From positions 20,431,822 to 20,495,821 of the forward strand of contig CP099842.1 of NCBI GenBank assembly GCA_030062745.1: a stretch of 64,000 nucleotides of DNA, read 5' to 3'. The notes beneath the pieces were generated by a model. That model was given only the letters and a program-made list of their open reading frames with translations. It had not been told where the DNA came from and searched no databases. The stretch is from Capitulum mitella. Lineage: Eukaryota; Arthropoda; Thecostraca; Pollicipedomorpha; Pollicipedidae. The translations under genes were made by a program, and so were the position numbers. Below, in pieces: positions 1 to 22,825 of this stretch. Position 1 is the stretch's first letter; each line of letters opens with the position of its first letter.

Positions 1-146
1 GGACCCAGCGCCGTCGCGGCGGCCGCCGGCAGGTCGCCGCACCAAGCCGCCGCGGCCGCGACCCACGACCGCTCCCGGCGGCTGGAGCTCAACGGCCAAC
101 CGGCAGCGGCCCAGCCGGCCGGCCCGCCCCGACCGCGTCACCACCC
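1..146. other. GC-rich, CpG-rich stretch
   Basis: Very GC-rich DNA with many GGCCG and GCCGCC runs. No reading frame in it resembles a known protein. It lies beyond the 3' end of Su(H) and may be the edge of a CpG island continuing outside the window. Confidence 0.4.
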
Positions 147-355
147 GGTCCTGGAGGCCCATCACAGGTCAGCGGTGATACAGGGAATCACAGGGTTCTG
201 GAGGCCCGTCACACGCCAGCGGTGATCCGGGGAGCTACAGGGTACTGGGGATCCGTCACTGGTCAGTAATGATCCATGGAATCATAAGGTATTGGATACC
301 CATCGCAGGTCAGTGGTGCTGCAGGGTATCACAGGGTCCTGGAGATCTATCTCAG
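147..355. repeat. 47-48 bp minisatellite, about 5 degenerate copies
   Basis: The phrase GGTCCTGGAGGCCCATCACA and its variants recur near 149, 194, 241, 288 and 336, so the period is about 47-48 bp. Copies differ by several substitutions. No coding role is visible. Confidence 0.7.
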
Positions 356-2141
356 GTAAGCGGTATTACCAACTGGTCTTGATTACCGAATACAAGAACT
401 TTCAAACGCCGTTTATCATGAGTACATTTGTCCCAGTTTTTTGGGGCCATTTTCAGGTAGGGTATTGCCCCCGGGGATATCGGTCGTTGGTATTCACGCA
501 AAAATATGCACATTTCGCAAGAAGATGACGGCCAGTGAATGGGCTGACGAGTCTTGTCGCCCCGTCGCAGATAACTTGAGCTGCTCCTGACCCATGCTCC
601 CAGGACCTGGGAGCATGCTAATGTTTCTGTCACGGCTGCGTGTTCCGCTCAGTTGGTGGCAGTACGTCTGAGGCAGTTTCGGCTGTCGGCCGTCACCAGC
701 TCGCCTCACCGACCGTCTCCTTTTCAGCGCGGCCGGGCCGGCGCAGTTCGGCCGGCCGCCACCAGGTGTCAGCGTCGGCGCTGGCCGTTCTGGTGGGGGC
801 GCTACTTTGGGCTCGGCCGCCACGCTAGCCGGCCGCCGGCCGGGCGTCGGCTGGAGGCCGGCTGAGCTTTGACCTGTGACCTGAGGTCGGGCCGGGTGTC
901 ACGTGACGGCGCCGCCCGGCGGCAGTCACGGCCGCTCGAACGTTCCTGTACAAGTCAATACATCGCCCGTCTGTTACTGTGATATTGCTATGTAACCACT
1001 CGCGTTGGCTTCTGCTGACGTTTGTTCGTGCGCGGGTCTTGTGCGTTCTCGAATGTGTTGAACTGCACCTAGATTTGAATGATTGACTAAGCTATCATCT
1101 GTTTTGGTGAGATTAACACCGGGAAACAGTTTGGTGAGCGGCGTGTGCACATGTATGACAGTTGATTCACGAGAGACACATTACTATTGCACGTGACATC
1201 AGGGTTGTTTGAGTTCATGTAAATCATCAGAAGTCATATCAGAGCTACCTGCCATGCGTTAGGACACGTCATCATATCTCAGTGTTTTTGTACTGATCGT
1301 AACGAATGACAGACAATGAAATGGTTATCATGACCTCGTAAATAATAAGCAAATATATGTCAACCGGGAAATAAGGGTTTTTTACATGTCACAAGCCTTC
1401 ACCTGCTTACCTTTGCCTGTTACAAGCCATCACTTTTTATGTAAGATGGTTCAGATGGCAGAAATATCTTTAGGTTGATTTTTCTATTAAATATAACGCA
1501 GCGAGAAGTCATCTGATGTTTGCTGGGACGGAGCACTCAGACGAGTGGTCGCTGAATTAGTACAGAGGATTTTGGAAGGCTATCCACTGCTTGCGTTTAC
1601 GTACTATATGGCTCATGGTCCGTGATATGCAAATAACATCCATCCACCGTGTCCAGAGATGGCGATGCCGGGGGGGAGGTGAACCCCTTAATATTCAGGG
1701 ATTTTAACATTAGGTCTATGGCACTGATTGAAAAGGAACGGCCTGAAATCCTATGCGGACCCCTCATAATTTTCAGAAATCTCCAGCTCCGACTATGCTC
1801 TATATCCTTGTGAACCGTAACAGCCGCAATGTACGAGTTGCATGCACCATAACTTATGATTCCTGGGAATTCTCAGCCATCCTAATGCACCAGTTCCGAG
1901 AAAGTGGCTCCGATTTTTCTTACATCTAATGAAAGGACGCCACGGAAAACAATGCCTCGTAGCTTTCGGCACGTTCTCCCGATTGTTGTTTATCTCCTGA
2001 CAAAATCTTTTGCAATCGGGTTTTTGTTCCAATGGGTATATGCAAGCACGGTTTCAGTTTAGGCACTCATTTTTTATTTTTTTCTACATTCCTCAAGAAC
2101 GCACCTAATGCCACAAAAAACTTAACTGTCATGTAGTATAA
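356..2141. other. Intergenic DNA downstream of Su(H)
   Basis: No coding exon is recognised. A GC-rich patch lies at about 660-900 and AT-rich sequence at 1000-2100. At 1661-1730 a run GGGGGGGAGGTGAACCCC is followed by GATTTTAACATTA and then CTATGGCA. The same order of motifs (a G-rich start, then GGATTTTAACATTA, then CTACGGCA) occurs at 48430-48515, so both are probably copies of one dispersed repeat. Nothing else can be assigned. Confidence 0.4.
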
Positions 2142-2147
2142 TTTATT
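2073..2147 (-). terminator. Candidate poly(A) signals of Su(H)
   Basis: Reading downstream of the Su(H) stop on the minus strand, the first AATAAA hexamer is at 2147-2142 and a second is at 2078-2073. Use of either would give a 3'UTR of roughly 1.1-1.2 kb. Transcript data would be needed to know which is used. Confidence 0.4.
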
Positions 2148-3281
2148 TATCTGATGGCGCGCAGACATCACCATTCAATGAAAGTCAACGTCGTAGTCCG
2201 GTGCACCAACACCCTCGAGTGCAACATTGCAGAAAAGACATCCACGACCAAAATTACATGTAACAAGTCAAGGCACAGTCGAAAAAACGCCCTAAAACTC
2301 GAACAAGACCAACTCGGACCTCGGTCGGCACCGCGCGGTGAGCACGGACAGGTACTACTCACACTGAAACGCATCGGCTGGAAGCCTGCCGCCGCACCGA
2401 CGCATAGGCACTCACTTTACGCGCGTACGCACAGAACACGCACACTCAATGGAATAGCCACGGCTCACATATAAACTATCCCATGGCAGGGAAGCACGGA
2501 CACGATACCAAAACGAGGGAGGACTCAAGGGAATGAGATGTCTGTAGACAGTGCGTGCCCTGCTTCAGGCGAAGTAGCGCACAGAGACTCATGCTGAGGC
2601 GTGGGCGTTTAACGCCGGCGCCTCTAGAGTTAATACTTTGGTAGTTAGCTGTCTTTGCATGTTCTCGTCTCCGCTTCCCTTAACTCCCTATCTCCGCTTC
2701 CTCCCACCCCGACCTCGAGCCTCTTGGATGGAGATCACAAGCACATGGACGATAACAACGTTTGTACATACGAAGCGCGCGTTGCCGCTAAGACGCGCAC
2801 CACTAACAGATCACCTGCAGCCGTGCCCACTCGGCGCAGTCCGCCACCAGCGTCACACCCCTCTCCGGCCACCGGTCTGGCGGCCGGCCATCGGCCGGGT
2901 ATCGTCTTGAGCAGTCGGCGCCAGTCACAGTGAGGACGTCCTGCGCGCGACGGCATCCCACTCGCGGCGCGGCCGCCTGGAGTCAGCCCCGGCCGGCTCC
3001 GACTCCGGCGCCGCGCGACAAACCCCACCATATCACAGTCAGGCGCGGCGGCCGGGCCGGGCCGGGCCAGCCGGCACCCGTCCGTCTCTGTTCCAGGACT
3101 CCGGGGCTCCTGCTCCTCCCGGCCGAGTCCCGGAGCCGGCAGAGTCCGCCGCCGCGGCCTGACCGCCGCTCGGAGTCCGCCGGCGCGGCTCTCCGAGTCC
3201 AGAGTCCCGTCAGCGCGGCGAGCGGCTCGCCCAGTCCGCCACGGCGGCGTCAGACACCCCGGGCGCCAGCGGCGCACCGCC
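2148..3281 (-). other. Probable Su(H) 3'UTR
   Basis: This stretch lies between the Su(H) stop codon and the first AATAAA on the same strand. Its part nearest the coding region (about 2800-3281) is a GC-rich island with long chance-open frames in several phases. None of them continues the conserved Su(H) protein or matches another family. Confidence 0.4.
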
Positions 3282-13320
<10,039 letters not shown>

Positions 13321-15310
13321 CTGAAAAATGAAGACGGAGCAAAATTAAGCCAAGAACGCAAAGAAACGTTATTTGCCACAGCATAGCTTCACCAACGCAT
13401 GCTTTAAAATCTCCAGAACATTGCACCATTATCAATGAGTAAACCGGAAATGATGTAAAACTGGGTGTTTCAACGAATTTCATCATCAAGATGTGGAAAT
13501 AATCCGTGGGCGACATTGCGAGGACGGGTTTTTAAATCAGAGCAGCGCGCCAGGGACGTCCACACCTGGCCCCCGTCCCAGAGAGGAGGTGGCGCCACCG
13601 TCACAGCTGGGGGGTTCTCAGGGCGGTGGCTGGCTCGGCCAGGCTAGCACCGCGGCGTCACGGCCGTCCGATATACGGCGCGATACCGTGACCAGTCCGA
13701 TGGCTGGCCAACTGGCCGTGGTGGATTGCGCCACCGTTGACAAATACAATAAGACACGTTCGTCTGTGACGGAAGCTGGCTCGCAGGGCGTTTTGCCAAT
13801 GCGGCTAGAGGCTAAACGTCAGCTTCAAGCTCAGAGTTTTTTTGACAGCCGAAGAAGCGTACAGTGACTGTCGATTTTTTCATTAAGATGGCGATGGCTT
13901 TGTCTCTGTAGCGTCAAGCCCTGGGAAAAGGCATGTGCTGAGTGGATAAGCTATCAGACAGTTCGACAGATGTTGCTGTGGGCGTACCCGAGCCCTCCGG
14001 ATAGGCAGCACAAGTCAAATGGTGTGGGCGTAGTCTCTCGCCAACTGCATGGTTAAAAAGAGGACGAAGGTGTTCAACTTTTGGCGCACAGATCACTACG
14101 TTTGTTCATCTCGCGGCATTCCACGAAGGGACAGCAATATGATGTTTCCAGAATTGGAGACAGGTTCCAGTCACGCTGTCCGAGTACTGACCCAAGTCAT
14201 AAAGATGAAAATCAAAGACGGCAGTAAGGTTCGCAGACATGCGTTCATTTAAACAAGTAACTTAATCTCCTGTCTTCAACATGCCAATCAAAAACGGCGA
14301 CAACTTGCCCGTTAGAAACTGTGACAAAACGCACATTGGTCAACACCACACACCGGGATACAGCAGAAGGGAATGAGAACGTTAGAACTAATGATTTAGT
14401 CTTCATCGACATGCTCCTTCGTGACCCCTATGTTTACGTCTAATTGCCTTGATGACGATGAGTGCCACGCTTCAGTCTTACTGAAGTGGCTTTGGAATGG
14501 CGCATCCGTTGATTACCCACGTTAAGCTACCACGTCAGCCTTGTCTGCCGTCGCGACGTCTGATGAAGGCGACAAAAACCAGGGCCCGTCCCCGTGCGCA
14601 CATGGGCGCGACGCACGCCCGAATTCAGCAAGACATCCCGACCCGGCAGCGCCAGCGCGTGCGTCACTCCAGCTGAGAACAAGCCGATGAGTCAACGTGT
14701 GTGAGCGGCCGTGGCTGGCGCTGGGACCACGCGTACGAATATTCACAGCCAGGGACAAATCGTACTCGGATTCCCACTGGCGCGGCGCGTGTGCGCGTCT
14801 CGGCCGGCTCTCTCAGGCGGCCGTCAAGGGTGGGAGCCGCGGCGCACCCGACCCGCTGGCCTTCCGGTCCCGGCCACTCCGCCACCCCGGAAATCCGGCC
14901 GGCCGCACGGCGTCAGCTGACTGACGACGGCCGCCACATGGCGTCGACACTGATCGACCTCTTGGTTTCCAGCGAGGCAGAGATCGATTGAATTGACAGA
15001 AGTTGTTTTCAGAAGGCTGAATGATAACGTGTTTCGCAGGAGGGAACGACTGGATTACGTACAGTGATTTTCAGTCGCATTCGGCGGATACCATCTCATG
15101 CAAATCTTGGTGCATTACCGGCAGTTGACCTTGCACGGGCTAAATCACAGGATGAGCGCTATTGCCTCGACTCTTCGTAAATTGGCTCCGCGTTATCCGA
15201 GAAAAGGAAAAGCCGTTGCCCACCCAAGGACGTCTATTCAGCTGCGTTTAAACCTGAAGACCCCCGCGCTCCGTTCAAAGGCGCCAATGAAAGGCGTTCC
15301 CGCCGGGTTC
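13321..15310. other. Region upstream of the first visible Su(H) exon
   Basis: The missing 5' exon(s) of Su(H) should lie here or further up, but no exon can be singled out because the N-terminus is not conserved. A GC-rich patch lies at about 14640-14940. The rest is mixed sequence with nothing recognised. Confidence 0.35.
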
Positions 15311-15315
15311 TCCGG

Positions 15316-15612
15316 CCAGGTAAGGACGGCACGTGCCACGGGTCGGCCGAGGATAGCACACGCCACGGGTCGGCCGAGGACGGCACACGCCACGGGTCGG
15401 CGGAGGACAGCACACGCCACGGGTCGGCGGAGGACGGCACGTGCCACGGGTCGGCCGAGGACGGCACGTGCCACGGGTCGGACGAGGACGGCACGTGCCA
15501 CGGGTCAGACGAGGACGGCACACGCCACGGGTCGGACGAGGGCGGCACGTGCCACAGGTCGGCCGAGGACGGCACGTGTCACGGGTCGGCGGAGGGCGGC
15601 ACACGCCACGAT
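15316..15612. repeat. 27-bp minisatellite, about 11 copies
   Basis: The unit CGGCACGTGCCACGGGTCGG plus CCGAGGA repeats every 27 bp, with ACACGCC replacing ACGTGCC in some copies. Because 27 is a multiple of three, frames stay open on both strands. This explains the repetitive open frames here, which are not taken as genes. Many units contain the E-box palindrome CACGTG. Confidence 0.92.
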
Positions 15613-15889
15613 CAGGCAGTGGACGGGACACGCACGCTGCTGATGGTGATATAACTCAGCGCTGGAAATATGTTGCAGATCGTCCAGCAGGAAGACAATG
15701 TGCAGAAAAAGAATAAAAAGAGCGTTTTATGTGAAAGAAATGTACGAAAGAAAGAGAAAGACAGAGGGGAGGGAACGTATCCTAAAGCCCACCGCATATG
15801 CGACGAGGATAATCATTCAATGACCTGGTCGTGGAACGCGGAGCAGGTGGGACAACAAATCCGCCACCTGAGGACGCCTAATGCCATGC

Positions 15890-17360
15890 AAGCGGGCACA
15901 ATCGGCTGGGGGCGCGCCGCCGCCGTCCGGCCAGCTGCGACCCCTTCGGCCGGCGTCGGGACGCCGCGCCGCCTCCGACGGCCGCCGCCGACGCATTCCG
16001 TCGGCGCGTCGAGCGCGGCGACCCCCCGACGGAGGCACGCAGAGCAGGTGCCGCGCCGATTTCTCACGCGATGCGGCATTCCGCCGCGGGCAGGTCCATT
16101 CAGGACGGCGGAGGGCCCGGGGGCGCCCCAGCCGCCGGCGGCGGCGCCCCCGCGGACCGGCACCTGCCGGCCCGGCCAGCTGGGGGTGGGGGCGAGGGGC
16201 GCCGGATCCGGGTCCGGGGACTGAGCGAGCGGCTGGACCTGCACTGCCAGGGGAGCTGGTCAGAGGTGACATCGACAGGACTGGGAAGACGGGAAAATGT
16301 TCTGCTTGGAGAACGCTGAAGGCGGAAGAACCGCAAGTCCAGCCATTCATCTCTTTATGTATCGCGTTTATGTGTATCTAAGCATACCGCCGCACCAGTA
16401 GCGGAAGACGGGCCCGCCTCTTATGGGACACCGACGGACCGTCGACGCTCCCGGAAGACGGGGGCCGTTCCCACAGGCAGCGGCCGGCGGCCCGACCCCG
16501 CCGGCCGTTGGGCAGCGCTAACGCGCACCAACCGCCGCCGGATCGCAAAATTGGCATAACCGGCGCCGCCGACACGCGAGCGCGGCCGCTAATCGCGCGC
16601 TCATTGTGCCGCTGATGGGCGTTCTCAGGCCGTCGCCGAGTACACTGCACAGCGCTGACCGGCGCGGCGCGGCCAGCGACCGGCCTGGGAAAGCGGCGCC
16701 GGTCCCACGATCCAGAGCAGTTCCTCCACCTTTCCCAGGCCACATCCGGCGGCCGCCGACGGCCCGGACGACCGGCCGCTAATGACAGGCGTCCGCCGCC
16801 GCCGCCGCCGCCGCCGCCAGCAACGAGCGCCGCCGGCCCGCGCCCGCCCGCGGCCGCCTGCAACGGTCCGACGGTGGCCGACACTCAGCGGCGCGGCCGA
16901 CTGGCGACCCGGCGGCGGTCAGTCAGCGCCGACACGGACCAGGCACCACCGGAGCAACCGTCAGGAGGGACCTCAGTGGAACCGCTCCCGACAGAGACGC
17001 CGGCCTCGGTCGTTCTCAGTCTGGACAGCCACGGCTTTGTGTGAGCCTCCGCGGGCCTCAGGAGGCTTGCAGCGGGGCGCCGGCGGCCGACAGCCGGTAG
17101 TGCTGGAGGCGTCCGGCGCCGGCCGGCGGCGGCGCGGGCCGTCGTGTCCGGCGCGTGTGAACCGGGCGGCCGGCGCGGGCCGCTGGCGGCGGCCGCCGCC
17201 GGCCTCGCCGCCTTTCCCACCGTCGGCCTGAGAAGCGCCGCCGGCGCTGGCGGCGCGGACCGCACCGTCACGAGCGGGCCCGGCCGCGCCGCTGACGCCG
17301 GCGCCTGGCGCAGGCCGGCGACTTCGCCTGACGTCTGGTGTCTGACGCAGGCCGGCGGAC
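15890..17360. other. CpG islands (two adjacent)
   Basis: GC-rich DNA with dense CpG at about 15890-16240 and 16400-17360. It includes a (GCC)n run near 16795-16820. Frames are open in many phases with no recognisable protein. A reverse-strand TGTGGGAA CSL-type motif is at 16468-16475. Candidate promoter or enhancer region for Su(H) or for an unseen transcript. Confidence 0.45.
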
Positions 17361-18239
17361 TGACCTGACGCCTCAGGCAGAACAGCGGCTCACGCTTGAC
17401 GCCTAGCGTCTGATGCGGGCCGGTGTGCCGACATCTGACGCCTGTGATCCGACACGGAAAAACGACTCCAATGACAGCATTAGGTTCCGGCCAAAGCCTG
17501 GGAGGTTAGGTGTTGCAACGACGATATTTGGAATTATACTATTAAACAGTCACCATCAAAGCCTTTGTCACCGGCACCTACACGATATTCTCGACCGAAC
17601 TGATGATGTCACTACCTCGTTTTCAAAGAGGATGAAAAGAGTTGTTCAATGAGTAAGCATAGTCGATGGTGATACGCGCAGCGGACAAAGTAATATCGAG
17701 TTTTCTTATGCTCTGACTGCCTGAACATTAGACTGGACCTAATAAAGTGGAGTGACCGAGTAAGCTGAAGAACAAGACAAAATTGAAAAATTATGTAATG
17801 CTCATGGAACAAAATCAAAACAAATGTTCGGCACATTTTTGTTTTGAGTGCACGTACGCAATGACCCTCTCAACTGCTCCTCATAATCCTCTTAAGAAAC
17901 ACATCTTACAGGCATCAATGCAGTCCTTATAGCCGTTCCGAGATTCTGGCCAACCCTGAGACTCATTCCTTACTGGAGCAACGACCACAACTGGCGTTGA
18001 GCAAGAAGTCAGAAGTCATGACGTCAGCACTGCGCAGAAGAAAATACCAAGGTGTGCAACAGAAGAGGCATTAGTGGCAGAACTAGAGCAAGCTCATTTT
18101 CACAAACCTCACAAAGCCATTTGGCAAAATTAATTGCGTCCCTGGGGCTTTATGGAGGTCACCGAGACCGTATCTCCGACCGCACAGACATGAAGCGAAA
18201 GGCGATTGCGACACTGCCGACGGACGAAGCGCTTTCTCG
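17361..18239. other. No gene seen
   Basis: Mixed to AT-rich DNA with no recognised exon. A TGACGTCA (CRE) palindrome is present near 18017. Confidence 0.35.
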
Positions 18240-18640
18240 ACGCCCGACGGCAGCCCGCGATCATTGCAGTCGCCACCCAGCAGCCACCAAAACGGCCCGC
18301 CAAACCAGGTCGTCTGCACGCGCCGGCCAGGGCTTTCTCCGCTCGCAAGCTCGCCGACAAGGGCTGGGGATAGCGGGTGGAGGCGGTCGCAGCCCTGTCG
18401 GCGGCCAGGGGATCGGCGGCGGCGGCGGCGGCGGCGGCTCGGCCGGACAGGCCCTCCGGCCAGCCTGATGGATCGCCGAGCTCGACTGGCCGGCTCGGCG
18501 CCTGCTGGCGGTGCCGTGGGAGCGTGGACGGCGCGGCGGAGACCGTCCGCGCTGCCGCAGCGGCGCCAGCGCGCCGTCAGACGGCACGGGACAGACGCCA
18601 GCGGCTCTCTGTTGACCCCGTCAGCGTGCTGGAGATCGCT
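18240..18640. other. CpG island
   Basis: GC-rich, with a (GGC)n run at about 18415-18440. Open frames on both strands show no homology that I recognise. Confidence 0.45.
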
Positions 18641-19319
18641 GTGTATTAAAGACGGACCTTACAGAGGCGCGTTTACGGCCTACGTCACGAATCCTGGATA
18701 TCTGGCGGAGCTGTCAGCAAAGCTCGAGATCACTGTTTTCATGCAGAGACTTATCGTCAATGTTGGAAATTCAAGGAAGAATGGTTCACGACCCTCTCCA
18801 TCTTCCCCTCAGCAAGCCGTCATATAAGCTTAAAGTTTGCGTTCCATTCAAATTTAGCTTCATGGGCAATTAGTGCTGACACTTCGTGTGCTGAATTCAC
18901 TGCAGAACTGAAGACGTTCCAGCTTTCGCTTCGCGACAATTTCTTTTCAGTTTGCCTATTTGTAGCTGAGACCTACGCGTGACAGCGCTGGGCAGGAAAG
19001 GTATCGATCGGCTACCCGCATTTTACCAGGCAACAGTCTTAAGCATATAAGCAAGCACATAAGGAGACTCGCAGTCGAGTTCGCGTATTGAATCGTCTTT
19101 TGCATATATCTGTTCTGTTCACTCTCAGACGATTTTACTCGAAGAACAAGATGGCATATCTCTACACTGTTTTCCAATATCGGTCTCTAGACTGCGGTTC
19201 ACGTGAGACGCGCTTCGTCCACGCGGTACCATTCACAATGGCAAATGATTGTCATGTACCATCCGTAATTGAACCTCGCCAATTTTGACGCATTCCAGGG
19301 CAGCATGCCGACAGTTCCA

Positions 19320-19640
19320 GTTCACCATGAAGTGCCCGCGGCCGCGTGAGCCGTTCGTGGTTTCTCCCATGAATGCCGCGCATTTTCACACACTTTTGGC
19401 GGCCGAAACCTCAAGCACTTCTTCGCGCCGGCGCTGACCACTTTCCCAGACACGGCCGGCCGGCGGATGGCCGTGACGTCAGAGCGGCCTCCGCCAATCG
19501 CGGCGGGGGCGGAGTCTGCCGCGGCCAACATCCGGGGCACGGGCGGGAAAGCCAGCCGCCGCCAATCATGACGCTCGCCCGCCGGGCCGGCCGAGACGGG
19601 AGAAAATGGCCGCCGTCTCCGCGTCGCAACATGAGCTGTG
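19320..19640. promoter_or_regulatory. CpG island with CCAAT, GC-box and CRE motifs
   Basis: Within about 100 bp there are TGACGTCA near 19473, CCAAT in CGCCAATCGC near 19492, a GGGGGCGGAG GC box near 19503 and a second GCCAAT near 19560. This combination is typical of a TATA-less housekeeping-type promoter. The direction and the gene served are not known. The unplaced Su(H) first exon is one candidate. Confidence 0.35.
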
Positions 19641-20389
19641 TCGGCGTGTGCCTGGTATCAGCTCGGCACGCGTGCCAGGCGGGAAGCTCTCATCAGATTC
19701 TCAAGGTCGGAACTGAAAACCAGGTCCTAGGAGTAAACGGGAGGGAGAGTAATTTCAGCGTCAGAGGCAACTGCGTGATTTTTAGCAGCGAGTTTGCGCG
19801 AGATCGCACTCGCGCTGAGTGCGAACTCTCTTAGAATGCAGTTCTTTGCGTGAACAATATAAATTAACTAGGCTGATGAGTACCATTTCTATGGATTCCC
19901 AGCGGCTTCTCACGGTATACAAACGGCTCAATCTTGCCTCCCTAATGGGTACCCTGATTTCTGTGACGATTTGTGTACAAAACACGTTAAGTCAAATTTA
20001 CTCGTCACAGACAAATTTCTTTTCCTGGGATCTCTCTTTTCCCTTTCCTTCTCCTTTTCTTTGTCGCTAACAAAAATAAAAAAACAACTTTCTCCTCGGT
20101 AAAGTGTTTCAAAGCTTGCCGCAAGCAACCTTCCAGGAGCAAAAATTTCGAAACGCAGTAACTGTATCTCTGAACTTTCATGCGCAGTTCTGTTCTATAA
20201 TCGACCTGAAGTTGAATGGCGCGATTGTTCCGACGACACTGCGTGCATCTCCAACGGCACCAGTGTCCATCATATCACCGCTTCAAACAGAGCTCTGTCG
20301 CGCTTTCGGCTTCGACCGGGGAGAAAAGCAAACGAGCCGCGCAGGTGTGCCAACAAGTGAGGCTGGCCACGGTCGGCCGATCCGACCCA

Positions 20390-20540
20390 GCTTCCACTGC
20401 GCCGAGGCCCAGATCGCTGCACGGGCGGCCACTGTGACGGCTGCGGCCGGCGGCCGGCGGCCGGCCAGTTCGCAAAAGTCATCCGAGAAACGAGGTTACA
20501 GCCAGGCCGCCGGCCGCCGGACGCTGTTTATTCTGGTTGG
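20390..20540. other. Short GC-rich island
   Basis: A CGGCCGGC-rich stretch directly before the 20-bp minisatellite. No gene recognised. Confidence 0.35.
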
Positions 20541-20569
20541 TGGTCAGCCGTGGGCCGTCGCCGGGCGGC

Positions 20570-20810
20570 GCTGTCCGCTGATGCCCGGCACTGCCCGCTG
20601 CTGGCCGGCACTGCCCGCTGACGGCCAGCGCTGCCCACTGCCGGCCGACACTGCCCGCTGCCGGCCGGCACTGCCCGCTGACGGCCAGCGCTGCCCACTG
20701 CCGGCCGACACTGCCCGCTGACGGCCGGCACTGCCCGCTGACGGCCGACACTGCCCACTGACGGGCGATACTGCCCACTGCTGGTCGGCACCGCCTGCTG
20801 ACGGCCGCCA
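20570..20810. repeat. 20-bp minisatellite, about 12 copies
   Basis: The unit CACTGCCCGCTGACGGCCGG or a close variant repeats every 20 bp. It produces repetitive open frames in both directions that should not be taken as genes. Confidence 0.9.
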
Positions 20811-21916
20811 GAACACCGGGCAAGAGGCCGCGCCCGCCGAACCTCGGCGCCCGGAGTCTGCCGTCAGCGAGAACCAAACACGGACACTTGCCCGCCGGGA
20901 GTTAAGGAGGCAATACATTTTTGCATATGTTTGATCCGAGTGGTTTGCTAGGGTGACATTGTGGATCAAAGCCCGTGCTAGGCAGAACTTCCTGCATAGA
21001 CTCCAGCCCCAAACCCAGTCGTGCAATTTCAGGTAATGACCGATTTTCTGGCGAAGGTTTAACGTGCCTTCAGGGGTTCGACGTGACGGCGCGGAATTCG
21101 GCAACACCCTCTACTGGCCAGCTGCCATTTGGCCTCCACGCCAAATACTGGGTATCAGGTGACTCCGGCGTGTCTTGCCAGGGCGAGGAAACCTTATCTA
21201 CCAACCATGACACTACGGTCAGTTGGCATGTCAGCTCCTCGGGCCGCAGGAGGTGCAGCCGGTTGGCGTAGCAGAAAACCAAGCCTCAATGTTGTTCTGT
21301 GGTGAATGTTCCGTCCTTATGTTAATGGGAGGTAGGACGAGTACCATGGAATTACGGTGATGAAGTTTGTCACATAAATCACACTGCTCTACGAAAAGAT
21401 CGGAGCCCAAACACATTCTCAAAAGGGAGGCAGAAAACCAACCAACGAAGTGACCTGGGTCCCGAAAATCACTGCAACAATCAAACGGAAAATCCAGCGC
21501 CCTAGGAAAGAGTCATACAACGATGACAATAGGCAAAATTCCCCTCAACCGCTGATACCAGGCATGTACGAAAAAATAGTGATCTGCCTCATACCTCCGG
21601 TGTTACTGACTTGTGAAAAGACAAGTTTCCCGTGGAAATTTGGACATCATTACTTGAGTTAAAGTTACCAACTCTTTAGGCGAACAATGTAGCTGGATAA
21701 CTATCATTCAGTCCTGTCCGAATGAAAGCTGTAGGTACAAACGGGTACGCATGAAGTTAACAGCCTTTGGAGGGTCTGAGCAGCCTCTGAGCCAAGGAGT
21801 GTGGACAATCATCGGGACAATCAATGGACAGTTGATGGGGGATCCCATGAATTATCAGCCAATCACCGGGGCACGAAATTACACCGCTAAAGTAGTATAC
21901 TAAACGTTGGCGCCCT
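20811..21916. other. No gene seen
   Basis: Ordinary sequence with only short open frames and no domain that I recognise. Confidence 0.3.
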
Positions 21917-22040
21917 TCATGGGCGTAGGAACAGGGGGGAGGAGCCGGGAGCCATGGCCCCCTTTTTGGAAATTTAACACTAGTCCCATGGGGAAAAACG
22001 TCTCTGCCCCCCCCCCACTTTTTGGACGCTGCTACGTTCC
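21917..22040. repeat. Dispersed repeat copy (GTAGGAAC-GGGGGG type)
   Basis: The order GGGCGTAGGAACAGGGGGGA, CCATGGCCCCC, GGAAATTTAACACTAG and then a C-run resembles copies near 41340-41470 (CATAGGAACGGGGGGG, GGTCC, GAAAATTTAATATATGGG) and, reversed, 59035-59110. Probably a small non-autonomous mobile element. Ends are not precisely defined. Confidence 0.45.
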
Positions 22041-22289
22041 TGGCGCCCTTGGTTCATGCCCCTAGCTGAAACAAAATGTCTGACACAATGGAGATCACGA
22101 AATTCGAGCATTTCAGCATCGTACGAGTCACAATGCTCGCAGAAAACATTAGGGACCGATGGGACCCGGCGCGATTTCCGGTGGCAAAAGGTCAGCTTTC
22201 TGCCAGAAGCCAGCGATAGCTTCTCCTGGCCTGTCCTCTGTCGTCATTGAGAACATCACCTGTCCGTGCAGTCGACCAAGCTGCCCGTT

Positions 22290-22680
22290 ACTGGACCATT
22301 ACATGACCGTCTAAGACCGTCACGGTACCGCCACATCGTCACTGTAGGACCGTCACGGGACCGGCACGGGACCGTCACAAAACTGCCAGCCAGAAGACGG
22401 TCGCAGGACAACCAAGGGACCGCCTCATGACTATCTTGGAACCATCAAGGGACTGGAACGGTACTGCTACATAGCCACCACAGGACCGTCACGGAAGCGT
22501 CACGGGGCCGCCACATAGCAACCATAGGACCGTCACGGGATCGTCACGGAACAATCACGGGCACCGTCCCATGACCGTCACCGAAACATCATAAGCCTGC
22601 CAAAGCGCCGTCACGGGAACGCCACACAGCCACCGCAGGACCGTCACGGGACCGTCACGGGAGCGTCACGGCGCGGCGGC
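22290..22680. repeat. Degenerate GGACCGTCACGG tandem array
   Basis: GGACCGTCACGGGACCGTCA-like phrases recur irregularly, with interspersed CCGCCACATAG variants. The spacing is too irregular to give a single period. Confidence 0.7.
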
Positions 22681-22825
22681 GGCTCGGCCGGGCCGAGCCG
22701 CTGCGGCCGTGATTAGCGGAGACGACAGTCGACGAGCCGTGCTCACGCGGCGGATAAGCGGCGGACGCGCGTGGCCGGCCGAGCGGCGCCCGGCGTGGGA
22801 ACGGAACGGCACCGGCCCCGCCGGC

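Noticed and set aside
15098..15643. 181-codon frame rich in RTARATGRP repeats
   Set aside because: Produced by a 27-bp minisatellite, which keeps frames open on both strands.
20104..20877. Frames of 205 and 132 codons around 20.1-20.9 kb
   Set aside because: They run through the 20-bp minisatellite and a GC island, and contain no recognisable protein.
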